Below, piece by piece: positions 10,887-22,627 of a stretch of 64,000 nt of DNA. Location of the stretch: the NCBI RefSeq assembly GCF_022539665.2, contig NC_081331.1, forward strand, positions 372,001 through 436,000, in the 5' to 3' direction. The notes under the pieces are model-generated. The model had not been told where the DNA came from and did no database searches. It saw only the letters and a program-made list of their open reading frames with translations. The position numbers and the translations under genes are program-made. The stretch is from Daphnia carinata. Its lineage: Eukaryota > Arthropoda > Branchiopoda > Diplostraca > Daphniidae. Each line of letters begins with the position of its first letter. The stretch's first letter is position 1.

Positions 10887-13800
10887 TTAAAATGCTAAAT
10901 CGTATCTAGATCTGTGTTTGATTGCTACAGACTTGTGAGAGCCGGAAGAAGGTCCTGGCGAACTGTCGGCGGCCGCAGCAGACGAAATGGGCGTTACGGC
11001 TGCAGCGGCTGCTGCTCCACCTGCGCTACCACCTCCACCATTACCACCGCCGCCACCATCCTTCATTTTATCCACGTAATCGGAGAAGATGTCACGGAAG
11101 CGGGACCAAGACTTTTCCGGAATGGTCACAGCCGTACGGTAGTTGGTCTTGACCTGTTTTTCATCCAATTTTTTTTTTTTTTTTTTTTTGACTTTGAATT
11201 CATTGGACGAAATGCTTTAAAAAAAAAAAAATCCAATGAACCTCTGAAATGCGCATGTAAATGCCTCGATTGTTTTGGCCGATGTCAAAGTAAAAGTTTT
11301 TGTTTTCCACGCGCAAGTGTCGGCCCTCTGGTAGCTCACCTGCAATTTGAGCAAAGCGATCACACGTGCATGTATTAAAAGAGTAAAGAAAAAATGATTT
11401 GAAAAGAACCTTTGAATCCGCCATCGTCGGTGCCAAATTCCTCGAGTAGGTCGGTGAGTGCGTCACGAAATTCAATCATTCCTTGGGCAGGTATAGCGAT
11501 CTGCGAACGGGGCCCTCCTCTAGCTATCGTTTGAGACACCTGAAGATGTCAATCAAACGATCAAAAACAAGAAAAAGAGAGAGAGAGAGAGAAATGAGAT
11601 GTGTTTGATGGGCAAAGGCAAACGTGAGGAGTCTAACCCTAAGGAAACGCCCGCGTGAATTTTCCTTCAAGTCGAGATAGTAACGTCGATTGTCCTTGGT
11701 CATCATTTCCGACTTGAGTTTACCATCCTCGGGCAAGTTGTCAGGATTGGGCGGACCTGTTTTCGTGTGTCATTTCACAATCAAATAAACAAATAAAAAC
11801 AAATGTCAATGATGGCGCTTCTTTTGGCATTTAATCCATCTGATTGATTCCATCGTACTACCGAGAGAAGCGTAGAAATCACTAAAGGCCGATAGGTGGC
11901 CACGGAATTCCGCCGCTGTCGACAAAGCCAGAAAGATTTGGCTCCGGCGTCCGTCAGCTCCAATCTAACGACATCAGATAAAAAAAAAAAAAAAACACGA
12001 TTGAAATGGTCTCATGTCGCAACGACACACATTGCATCATTTCGATATTACCTCTGCCACTTTGATGAATCTGCCGCGCCGGTTTTGTTTCACGTCAAGG
12101 TAGAACCTCTTCGACTGGATCTGCAGCATTTTCGAGGCAAGCTCTTGCTCACCTGGTTGGCCCGGCCCTGTTGCATTTCACAAAAGCGCGTTCAATCATT
12201 ACATCGCCACACATCTTTTCTCTTTCAATAATTAAGCATGTCAAGTAGCTTAAAAACTAACACACACGCGCGCGCAATGCAAACGGATAACAAAACATTC
12301 TGTTCACTGGAGTCTTACAATCTTCCATGATGACTTGAGCTGACTTGTTGATGCAACAACGCGCAACGATTAAAAAAAAAGAAAAAGAAAGAATAATAGG
12401 AAGAAGAAGGAACTGCTGGGCTAAATGGCTACGACTTTGAGCTGCATCAAGCCGAAAAAGAAAGAGACAAAACAAACAAAAAACAGGGGGGGATGCAATC
12501 ACGATTTGTGTTGCGTAAGTGAACAAATCGCATGATCCCCGGGCCCAGACGACGGCAGACCACGACCGAGACTAGAAAGAGACTGCCGCAGAAAGGGCGA
12601 ACGGTCTCAACCGACAGATTTTTCAGGGCGTTCAATTCTCTTGTGTTCAATTTCGCCTCAAGACTCCACTTTGGGCTTCTCGAAACCAACCGTCTAATCC
12701 CCCCCCCCTTTCCCCCACCTCCGCTTTACCTACACTACACCTTTACCTGCTACTTGCCCAGACTCTCTTTTGTTTTTTTTTTTTTTTTCTCTCTCTCTTT
12801 TTCCCTTCTTTCTCTCTCTCTCCCGTTCTCTCTTCGGCAATGGCTTCAGGCGTGCAACGGAGACGTTCGTCGTCTTCTTCCTAGACGTCGTTCAAAAATG
12901 TTTAAAAAAAAAAAAAAGCTTCCAAGAATAAAAAGAGAGACAGAAATTCCGGCGATTCCGCATTGGTTCACTCGGGCATAACAAAGAAAAAAGAAAAAAA
13001 CCCAGAAGGTGATGGTTCCTGGAGGATTGCACCAAATTTGTACGATTTTTTTTTTTGTTGTTGTTTTTGCCCAGCAAACGATTTGGGTGGTCGGTCCTAC
13101 GCCAATGTCACACGACCGGGCTATTCGTTTCGTCACGGTCGTCATTCTCCCTATCCATTTATTTTTTTTTTTGTCCACCCTTTTTTCCTTAAAAAGTTAA
13201 CTTTTAATTTGAGTTAATCGCATTTGAAAATTCTTTTCAGGGACGAGGTGCGAAAAGTGGGGAAAAAAAAAAACAAACGAGATGCGATGGTCGAGTTTGA
13301 GAGTTGGACATGTGTCAGGAAAGGGGTTGCATAGGTGTACAGCACGTGTCGTCATCGTGAGGGAATGGTACGCAAGGCCATTGCGTTACAAAATGGAAGC
13401 GCACACATAAGGCCGAAAGAAAGAGACAGACAGCTCCCTGTATGTCTTTCTTTGCGGTCCTTCTCATTTCTTATTCTCCTCCTTTTTTTTCTTTCTGATT
13501 CGTCCATAGTGTGCGACACGACGTGCAGTCACTGACGCACACCATGCATAGGTAAAATCAGGAGTTTACACGTGCCCATCTCTCGGTGAGCGCACAAAAG
13601 GAAGAGAGGCGCAATCAAACAAAGGAAGATCCAATAAAAGAAGATTTTTAACAAAGTGTCCGAACATTTGAATCGGGAAAAAAATTGCCAGTCGATGATC
13701 AATCGATCGTTTCTTTGGCTCGAACGATACGATGAAAAGATCTGGAACCATTTGCGCGAAACAAAAAAAAAATAATAATGGGCAAAAAAACAAAAATGGC

Positions 13801-16137
13801 AGCTTATATATAGACACGCACGCAGACAACCCCGATGCGTGAAAACGGGCCAAGGTCGGTTCGATGAGTCTGAGTGTGTTGCGTTCGTGAGTATGGATCA
13901 ATACTCCTCCCTCCCTCCCGCGCGCCTGTTCTCCGCCGTGTGTGTGCGTATTTTATCCCGAAGCCGTCGGCGTCGCTATCCCGCTGCGGCCCGCCCCCAT
14001 TTGTTGCGGATCGAGCGTCTGGACCGAACTTCGGTTTCCAGACAGATCCGCCGATTTCTCTCTCCCGAACCGACCGTCTGACTTCCATTTGCCCGCGGTG
14101 TGTGTGTGAATTTTTTTTTTTTTTTTTTTTGTTATTGTTGTTGTCCTCTTCTTCTTTTCTTGTTTTTTTTTTTTTTTTTTCTCCATTTCCTCTTCTTTTC
14201 GTAATTTTTTTTTTTTTTTTTTTTTTGCATTTATAACAGCGGGAATGGTGTGGGGTTTTTCGGTTGGCTCTCTCTTCTTCTTTTGCCATCGTTTCTTATG
14301 TTTTGTTTCGCCGAGTAAGAAGACGGCAGCCATCAGACCGTTCACACGCGGCCGCACCGCAAATACAAAAACATATTTCTTTTCCTTTCTTCTTTTTCGA
14401 AAAAAAAAAAAAAAATGGAAAGAGAGAAATATATTAGGTTTAATAATTTTCTTTTCTTTTGCTTTCTTGAAAATAATAATTAAAAAAAAAAAAATATGGG
14501 GAAAAAAAACGAAAGAAAAATGGACAAATCGTCTGGGCCCGAGGCTGCGGCGACTGTCCGCAACGTTTTCCTCTATCCGTTCCACCACCTGGTTCGTGCG
14601 TGCAGACCTTTTTTTTTTTTTTTTTTTTTTTTTTATTCCAGATTCTCCTTCTTCCTTCACTTTATCATACCACTTTTGTCTTATTCATCTGATTTCCTAT
14701 GCCAAACGCTTCCATTTTTGTTTTTGGTTCAAAATATGCGCAACACGATTGCGTACTTATTCACGAAAATGACGGCGCAATGGCAAAACGGGATGGGAAG
14801 CAATCGGGTTGGCGAATAAATTCGGTTCGCTTCTTTTTTTTATTCGAGAAATAGGAAAAAAAATAACGAGGCTTGAAACTCTTTTACCCGCGTTCGTTTA
14901 CAAGAGAGACGAGAGCAAGTGGACGTGTCGCATGATGAACGATCGTGAAAATGAACTGAGTCAATCTTTTTCCTATTTAAAAAGAAAATTTATCGCCTCG
15001 CCGTCATTATCGGAAGTTGTTTTCTGTTTAAGTTACTAGTCGGGGAATATTAAAAACTAATGGGGGGAGGGGGGGGCTCTTTTCTGATTGGGAAACGTGA
15101 TACTAACGAGCAGTTGATTCCGGCTCGTTAGACGACATGATCACGCCGCGCCTACCGTCTGCCTCGGCACACATCCATCAACTAATAAAACGAGTGAGAT
15201 AGATAGATAGTTAAAGAAATGAGCGGTGCCGTTTGAAATAGAACGGTTTGTGCGATTTGTTCCCATCATTTCAATGGGCGAGCATATTAGTTATTGGGGA
15301 CGGACGCTGTTTTTGTAGGTTAATCGTTTCGTCCTCGGTGTTTGGATTGCTGTTGCCAAGCGAAAAAGAGAAAAGAAATGGCCAATTTTTGGGGGGAGGA
15401 AAAAAAAAAAAAAAAAAAAAAAAATATATGTAACCCATAAGTTTGAAGCGCAACAATGACAAGAAAAAAAAAAAAAAAAAAAAGAAAAGCCAATCCTCTT
15501 TTGTTTTGTTATACTACTGTTTGTTGGATTAATTAATGATGGGACGGGCGTGGAGATGGATGAACAGAGAAGCCAGGACGGCAAAAATGATAAAGAAGAG
15601 AAGAACCAAGTGAACCCTCTTCTAGCTAGCAGCGGCAGGATCGATCGATCCACGTTGTCACCTGGGTCGGTTCTAGCCCTCACTGCAGAACACCGTCTGT
15701 CACGCTCAACTTTTGTCTAGTCTCGTCACACACTTCTGTTACATGTTTTGTTTCCTTCGGGATGTTGTGGCGCATTCAATGAACGAGACATCCAAAATTT
15801 AAAACATAAGAAATGATTGTGCCAGACAAGAGCGCGGGAGGAGAGTAGGACAGCAGACGACGCTCTCAATGATTTGCGTACCTGCTAAATCGGATCCTAA
15901 CCCAGAAATGTCGCTATCGGCGCCGCCACTGCCGCCGCCACCGCTGCGGAAATGGCGAGTCTCACGCGGTGCATGATGGTAATCGCGGCCAACATTGCCA
16001 CCACCACCACCTCCGCCTCCGGGAGTCGGTCGTTGATCAGTTCGACCGCTTCGCTGATGTTGACGATGATGCTGATGTTGATACGCGTCTCTATCAAAAT
16101 CACCCCCTCCGTCACTTGAATCGGAACCACCAAACAT
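10887..16137 (-). CDS. Pur-alpha: Purine-rich element binding protein (Pur-alpha)
   Basis: Single-stranded DNA/RNA-binding protein that recognises purine-rich (GGN) elements and acts in transcription, replication and mRNA transport. Seven coding exons: 15882-16137, 12052-12167, 11862-11964, 11638-11756, 11410-11539, 11242-11339 and 10887-11153. They sum to 363 codons, giving 362 residues. The Gly-rich N-terminus is followed by three PUR repeats, marked by [20 protein letters not shown] (I), [20 protein letters not shown] (II) and [20 protein letters not shown] (III). The C-terminal tail has Gly and Ala runs instead of the Gln/Glu tail of vertebrates. The first coding intron spans 12168-15881. 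Initiation at 16137 gives MFGGSDSS, the first ATG of the exon. Non-coding 5' exons probably lie upstream. Identification is secure; the start is less so. Confidence 0.95.
12168..15881 (-). other. First coding intron of Pur-alpha
   Basis: A 3.7-kb intron, long compared with the 64-300 bp introns elsewhere in the gene. It is full of A and T homopolymers of 10-25 bases and pyrimidine tracts (12770-12840, 14105-14230, 14600-14640). The ORFs seen through it are low-complexity Phe/Lys translations of these runs and are not coding. Confidence 0.7.
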
Positions 16138-19071
16138 GGTGAACGCGTGAGTGTTAATCGGCCGGCCGGGACGGATAGATGGACGTCAGACAAAAGGCAG
16201 GCAAAAATGCTGGACGATGACGTTGTCAACTCTGACGCTGGAACGTTCTGCTTTTTTTTTTTTTTGCCTCGAATATTTGAATACACCAACTAAAATTTTT
16301 TTATCCGGCGTTTTTGTTTTCTTCGGTGAGAGGAAGTGGGTTGGAAGTGCGGGGGGGTTGGGTGAATTGGTCCCCTGTTGGTTCCGTGTGCGAATCAATA
16401 AATGGAAGGGGGGGGGTCTGGGGCGCCTCAAACCGACGGATGGACGATAACAATCAAAATAATAATAATTAAAAAAAAGACACTTCAACAATGGCGAATA
16501 ATGGCGTCGATGATGAAAAAAATGCGAGGCGTCCGACTGGTTTGGCCAGATGACTTGCGATTCACGAGAAAAGGTTGGCGGTGCTGTTGCCTAGTCGTAA
16601 CAAAGTTTCGGATTGGGTGCGGGTGATTGACCGACGTCGTCGTGATGGCCGTCGTTGTCGTCTTAGACCGACGTCGACTTGGACGAAACTTTGGATCGGC
16701 GAATCGGTTCCGATCCGTGACACGGCACCGGTCGATCCGCGAATCCGGCCCAACTTGCCAAACGGCTCCTTTGTTGTGCACGCACGCGATTCGGCCTTCT
16801 TCCGGCACACCGAATCCAAACACACTAGTCGACGTGTGCTCGTCTCTGCTCGTTCGGGCGGCGCAAAACAGTCTTCGACGTCTTCCCAGACTAGGCTGGA
16901 TTGAGCACATTCGAAATGGCGACAACTTCAAACGGTCTGCAAGAAATCGGGCAAATTGCGAAGAGACAAACGAAACAACGGCAGCAGTACAACAACCAGC
17001 AGAGAAAGGAGAGACTCTCTCTTTTTTTTTTTTTTTTTTTTTTTTTCAGTCCAGCAATCCGCAAGAATCCGCAGTTGCAATTTTTTTTTTTTCTTTTTTT
17101 CTTCGAGAGGGAGGGGAAGGAAAGCGGCGGAGAGACAGAAAAGAAAAACCACGAAAGGGTGGTCCGGGAGGAGGTGCTAGAAAGGATAGGAGGAGTCGGC
17201 CGGGATCCCTGCACAATACACCACGCACACACCCGCGCCCGCGCACACACACAGTCCAACACACACAACAGCTTTGGCCAGCTTCGTGCCACCGACTGGT
17301 CTGAACTGCACGGCCGTCAAAGACAACACTACCCAGGCACTTTTATGATTTTTTGGCCAGTACTTCAGCGCCACCATTCCGCCAATTCGGAAAGCACCGG
17401 CCGGAATCCACCTTTGTCTCATTTTCTTTTCTTTTTTTTTCCACATTTCCTTTTTCTATTCAATGAGATAAAAAAAAAAAAAGAGAGGGGAGGGGGAGAA
17501 TCAAGCGAAACCGGGGAATTCATTCCCACGCACGTATCACGCTGATAAACTCGATTGTTTTACGAGACTCTAGGATATCAGAGCCAAAAAGGAAAAATGT
17601 GACATAAATAAACCGAAATGTTTGCGAATGAGACCTTTAACACCTCAAAGTTCTGCATCCGATCAGAACAAGACGCGAGAAAAAGTGCCAAAAAACGGAT
17701 CGCGGAATGACGCAAACATTTGTGCTGATGATAACGAACAATGTCACCGACCGATCAGAACCAAAGTAGATCGTAACGCCCCTAGTCTCAAAGATAAGTG
17801 CAGTCTAAAATTAGTGCAAAACGGGATCAAAGCAGCCGTTTTCAAAAAGGCAACAACCAAAAAGGAGGCCACAGCGCAGACACCGACCGACTTGAACGGA
17901 ACAGATGCTGAGACCTACCCTACCGTCCTCAAAAAAGAGTCTAGCCAGTTCAACCACCTCAACACGTGCCCGCATACTAGATTGTCGAGGACCAAAGATA
18001 TTCGAATTGAAAAAAAAACAAACAAAAAAATAGGGAAGAAATTACTTGGAATCAATGGCATTGTTAACTGGACATTATTTCAATTCATCAAGGTCTTTGT
18101 AGTACTAGAGCCTTTCAGTTCAACATATTTTTTCGAGTGACAGCTTTCTCCTCAAGGCTCTCCAAGAACCAGATCTAGTAAAAAACATTTGTACGCGTCC
18201 ATTTGATTCCTCGGAAAAACATTGAACGAAAACCCGCTAAGCCTGTTTCGTTCAACCACCTTAAACGCGATCTGACGGCAGCGACAACACGAAATAAAAT
18301 GTTGCCTTATTTTCATCAAAAACGACTCAGGCGCATCTCCCTGTTGGTGCCACTGGGTTTCCTACATAGCGGAAGACCTGACCAACCCGTCCCTTTTTCA
18401 AAAACTCGTATCAAATTGTTCTTTACCCATCGATGTCCAGTACGCCCACAAATCGGGATCGATGTCGTTGTAATTCAAAGCACGATTCAAAAAATCCATC
18501 CTGCCGCAATCACCTCCTATAACGTAAACCATTTATGTGTGTCGATTGAAAAAAAACAGACAAATTGCACTTGCACAGGTAACTCTTTAACTGGAGCACT
18601 GATAATGGGCGTCTTTCTCGAGCAATCGGTTACCAACGACAATGGTACTTCGTCCTGATACGTTCTCGACTTGGTCAACACCTATATCAAAACCGAAACG
18701 TGAGATCCGCTACAACGTATAGGTGTATGCATATTCATACTGACAAGGACAAGGTCGTACAACCCTTATAGAGCTAGTTAACGGATCAATCCGACCTGAC
18801 TGTGCTGGACACACTATCCCACTCTGTTAGCTGTTGCCGCCTCTGTCGTGAACGAAACAAACACTTCATTCGAATTAGCCTTGAGTAGTTTTGTAGAAGA
18901 TAGATAAAAAAATGCTTCTAGAAATCGTGTTTCGACGCCCCGGAACTGTTCGATGACAAGGCCCCACCCGTCTTACACTTTCATTCCCAACAGCCCCAAC
19001 ATTTCTTTTCGAGTTTACAAAGAAAATCCTTGAGACATTCCATGTCTAAGGTGGACTGAAATAATGTGTGA
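16138..19071. other. Pur-alpha 5' region and unassigned sequence with two moderately long ORFs
   Basis: The first kilobase is probably the 5' UTR and promoter of Pur-alpha, GC-richer around 16560-16900. From 17622-18140 (+, 172 codons) and 18203-18658 (+, 151 codons) there are two ORFs with more balanced composition than the surrounding homopolymer DNA. Both contain a similar string (QFNHLNT and SFNHLKRD) from similar nucleotide contexts. I recognise no domain in either. They could be a decayed mobile element or chance. Confidence 0.35.
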
Positions 19072-19577
19072 GACACCAAATCTCTTGGAAGATGTCTTGG
19101 CTATAAGATTGAGCTCGATGGGAAAAAAAAAGCTAACCAGTCAAGGGTATTTGCCAGGAAGCTGTTCGAATTTAAAATTGCATTTGTTGTAAGTGACAAC
19201 TTCTCTAGAAAAATAAAGACAATTCAGTGTTTCCATCAAAACAATTTGAGGAAGAAGACAGTCAATTCCTGACCAATTATGACCAAAAATTAACAGAAGA
19301 ATATCTGGCTGCTTATCAGGGCTATGGAAATTCGCCTAGCAACAACTTTGGGGAAAAGTCAAGATGGAGATTCAGGTAAAATATTTTACAAAACTACCAT
19401 TACTAATCATTATACATACCTAAACACATGATATCTGAGTTTAACATATGTAAATACAAGCACAAAACTTGTGTTAACCAATTATGATGACCCTTAAGTG
19501 ACAAAGAACATCAGTGGATCACATTCACGTCAATTTCGGATAGTTTCAACCGATTTTTGTTGAAGAATAAAAGCTAA
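19072..19577 (+). CDS. Putative 3' exons of an unidentified small gene
   Basis: Three segments join in one frame through GT-AG introns: about 19072-19188 (ends GTT|GTAAGT), 19209-19375 (CTAG|AAA ... CAG|GTAAAA) and 19499-19577 (AAG|TGAC ... TAA). The product ends with an acidic-aromatic segment (KQFEEEDSQFLTNYDQ), then GEKSRWRFSDKEHQWITF and a terminal FNRFLLKNKS. Composition is protein-like and not repetitive. The first intron would be only 20 bp, far too short for normal splicing, so the first segment is doubtful and could be an unrelated or frame-shifted exon. AATAAA overlaps the stop region. I do not recognise the family. Confidence 0.3.
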
Positions 19578-19619
19578 ACATCAATACGCTATTTTAATGA
19601 AATGTCATTTTGCACTTAC

Positions 19620-19671
19620 CTTCGGAAAATTCCCCCGAAGCAGCTTCATCTTCGAATTCTAGTTCACTCAT
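19620..19671 (-). CDS. Possible first coding exon of an unidentified gene
   Basis: An ATG opens an acidic 17-residue stretch (MSELEFEDEAASGEFSE) that runs into a good donor (GAAG|GTAAGTGC). No matching second exon was found in the next few hundred bases of the minus strand, which carry the putative plus-strand exons instead. Either the next exon is further away or this is a chance reading. Confidence 0.2.
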
Positions 19672-20015
19672 TATGTTTGCTCTCCATAACAAATGGAATA
19701 ACCAAGATGTAACTGTTTTGATACAGAAACGCCGTTAGATGTCTCCCCAAGACATTGGTAGTTATCCCGTCGCTAGATGGCGGTATAAACGCTCCGCAAC
19801 TATCCTCTTCTTCCACTCCAGCATTGCAGTTCATGTTCATAATAGAATCCATTCAATCGCTATCTACATTTAACTTCAAATGCAGACCAAGATCTTCATT
19901 GAATGAAAAAAAAAAAAAAAAGCTTTTTTAAGGGGGAAAATGCTTTGGACTGTATTTATAACCGCAATAGCAATACATATCACAAGCAATTCCACACACG
20001 CATAATGTTTCATCT

Positions 20016-20619
20016 TTATTCGTTCTCCTCGGAGCGGAGGCGGGCGTTGGGGTTGGTGAGCTTGATGGCCAACTGCTTAGCACGCTCGACGATAGTCTTG
20101 CGCTTCTTAGATGACACGGCATGGCCGATTTCAGCGCAGTACTTGCGGTTCTGCATCATAAGGATTTCCAACTCCTATGAAAGAGAAAATGACAATTTAA
20201 GCACAAGCAATTATGCTGCAGCTTCCTAGGTTAAAGCTACTCCAAAGGCAACCACTGACAAATAATAACAATGTTTCAACTCTAATTCAATTGTTTGACA
20301 AATTGTTACAAACCTTGATGTTGTGGATGACGACTTTCCTGAAGCCGTTGGGAAGCATGTGCTTGGTGTTTTTGGCAGAACCATAACCAATCTTGGGCAT
20401 CAGGTACTGTCCCTTGAACTTCCTTCGCACTCTGTTGTCAATACCCTTAGGCCTACGCCAGTTCCTCTATAAAAACCAATAACAGTTAGTAAGTTCAATT
20501 AAATATAAGAGTTTAAGCATATTTACCTTGAGCTTGTCATAACGATCGCTCTGATGACGAATAAACTGTTTCGTCCTCTTCTTGACGATCTTCGGCCTTG
20601 ATGCTGGGCGGATGGCCAT
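20016..20619 (-). CDS. RpL32: Large-subunit ribosomal protein eL32
   Basis: Structural protein of the cytosolic 60S subunit. Three coding exons (20527-20619, 20314-20466, 20016-20174) encode 134 residues, the same length as Drosophila RpL32/rp49. The sequence matches throughout: [19 protein letters not shown] at the start, [33 protein letters not shown], and [17 protein letters not shown] at the end. A non-coding 5' exon at about 20859-20883 carries a pyrimidine start typical of translationally regulated ribosomal mRNAs. It is spliced (CTG|GTACGT) to an acceptor near 20633. The gene is head to head with Mob3. Confidence 0.98.
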
Positions 20620-20858
20620 TTTCAGGTCTCAATTCTACACGTTACAATAAAAACATTACCGTCATTAGTCCCAATAGTGAAACCCGAAAAATTACAAATT
20701 GAACCACAAAAAGTGTTCCACACAAAACCCTGCGAACAAACACTTCAAATAAACCAAAAAAATTCTACCATAAAAAACAAAAATAATTTGTATCTAAAAT
20801 AGTATTTCTGTAAAGGATGAAGTCGGATATTATTCTTTAAATCCACGAGTTCACGTAC

Positions 20859-20883
20859 CAGGTTGAGGTGCTCAGCGAAAGAG
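20859..20883 (-). promoter_or_regulatory. RpL32 non-coding first exon with 5' TOP motif
   Basis: On the minus strand the exon begins CTCTTTCGCTGAGC, a C followed by pyrimidines as in 5' terminal oligopyrimidine mRNAs. It ends at a consensus donor CTG|GTACGT. The acceptor GTGTAG|AATTGAGACCTGAAA precedes the ATG. TOP motifs couple ribosomal protein translation to growth signalling. The exact start site is inferred. Confidence 0.6.
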
Positions 20884-21232
20884 CAAGCCAATGGAAAAGA
20901 CCAAAACTACCAAGACAGACGTAAAGGGTAGAGCTAAACAGCAAGTCTGTTGGGCAGATGAGCAATTTTGCCATGTTTCCCAAAGAAAAATTTTAAATTC
21001 ATTACTAAATTTCCTGTTTTATGTTGCATTTGCAATTTTTAAATATGGAATGTAGTGAAATTAGTTTAAATAATATAAATATTAAATTAGGATTAATGAA
21101 GACGTTGCACGCAAAAGGCCGTAGGGTAAGACAGCTGTAGCAGAAACTATTTGTGTGATGGTGGTGTGAGACGAGTAAGGAAGTTTGTAATTTTGTCTAC
21201 AGAAGTTGCATTGAATTTACTACCATACAGAA

Positions 21233-22246
21233 ATGGCCCTTAGTGGCTTTGTCGATTTTTTCCAAAAAGGAAAGGTAATAAAATCCATGAATTAGCTGAC
21301 CTGCATGTATTAGAGATTTCTTGTTAGAATGTACACGATTTGTTGGCGCCCAATGGCCCGCTGTTTCCACATTCCATACTATCGGAACAAGTTGTTTACA
21401 ACCACAGTCTATTTCCGGCGTGTTATCTCACCTTTCTCAATCTCCTTTTTTAAAACAGACTTTTAAGCCAAAGAAAAAATTTGAACCAGGAACCCTTCGC
21501 TATTCTTTACACACTCAAGCACAAGCATCATTAAGTTCTGGAATAAACCTTCGAGCAGCAGTTTTACTTCCCCCTGGTGAAGATCTGAATGACTGGATAG
21601 CAGTGCATGGTACTATAGTTTAATAAAATGAATACAAATAAATATTTATTTGCATTTTCCCTCCTTGCTACAGTTGTGGATTTTTTCAACCGCATAAATC
21701 TCATCTATGGAACCATTTCTGATTATTGCACTGAGGCATCATGCTCTACCATGTCTGGTGGACCAAAATTTGAGTATCTCTGGGCTGATGGTAATAAGTA
21801 CAAGAAGCCCACTAAACTACCTGCCCCCCAGTACATCTCACTGTTGATGGAATGGGCTGAAGCACAGATTAACAATGAAACTCTTTTCCCTGTCAGCACT
21901 GGTATATCTTTCTACTTTCAGTGGTCACTATTTTTACATTTGATAAGAATTTCGTTTTTAATCAGATATCCCGTTTCCTAAGACGTTCATCAGCCAGTGC
22001 AAGAAAATTTTGACCCGCCTGTTTCGCGTATTTGTCCACGTCTACATACACCACTTTGATCGTTTAGTTGCAATTGGCGCTGAAGCACACGTCAATACTT
22101 GTTATAAACATTTCTTCTATTTTGTTCGGCAATTTGATTTAATAGGTGAGCGAGAGTTGGAACCCCTTCAGGAGATGACGGCTCACATTTGCAAAGATCC
22201 CCCTATCGAGTGCATCAACTCTCCGTCACGCTCTAACAATCGATGA
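21233..22246 (+). CDS. Mob3: MOB kinase activator 3 family protein
   Basis: Adaptor of the Mob1/phocein family, which regulates NDR/Lats and Mst kinases in growth and cell-death control. Four exons (21233-21274, 21459-21609, 21674-21901, 21966-22246) give 233 residues. The sequence follows vertebrate MOB3 closely: [72 protein letters not shown] and [13 protein letters not shown]. The zinc-site pairs are present: Cys in CTEASC and His in HVYIHHF. The [14 protein letters not shown] start is a little longer than in vertebrates, and the C-terminus has a short Ser/Asn-rich extension. About 350 bp separates the start from the RpL32 first exon, so a shared divergent promoter is likely. Confidence 0.95.
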
Positions 22247-22627
22247 TGACAACCCAGTCAATGTAAATAAGAAAAGAAATTAAACAGGTGTGTTCCTTCA
22301 GATGTTGTATACCCTGTTATTGACCGAATTTTCCATAATATTATTTAACCTGTAACAAGTTTTTGTTTTCGTCCCATATAGTCGGTATGTGCTGTCTGGT
22401 GTAATTGTTGAATCCGACATTTTTTTTTCCTTTTTAATATTACTGCAATTCCTTAAAAAAAAATCGAATCTCTTAACAACCAACGTAAGATGCATCGCGG
22501 CAATACAAATCTCCTATTTCACTGCTCATTTTCCTTTGTTAAAATTTTGAATTGTAAGATATCAGCGAGAACGATGGAAAAGTAGCAGTGTGATATTAAT
22601 GAGGAAATGAAACTACACCGATGACAG

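Noticed and set aside
11781-11963. Minus-strand ORF reading [13 protein letters not shown]
   Set aside because: It is the wrong frame of a Pur-alpha exon; the correct frame gives [15 protein letters not shown], which matches the family.
13804-14772. Long ORFs on both strands in the Pur-alpha intron
   Set aside because: They consist of Phe/Lys runs from homopolymers and sit between well-defined Pur-alpha exons.
16575-17545. Overlapping long ORFs upstream of Pur-alpha
   Set aside because: Overlap on both strands and mixed low-complexity content indicate chance ORFs in GC-richer 5' DNA.
22141-22160. Possible intron in Mob3 at AATAG|GTGAGC
   Set aside because: The reading frame continues through it in line with MOB3 proteins, so no intron is needed.
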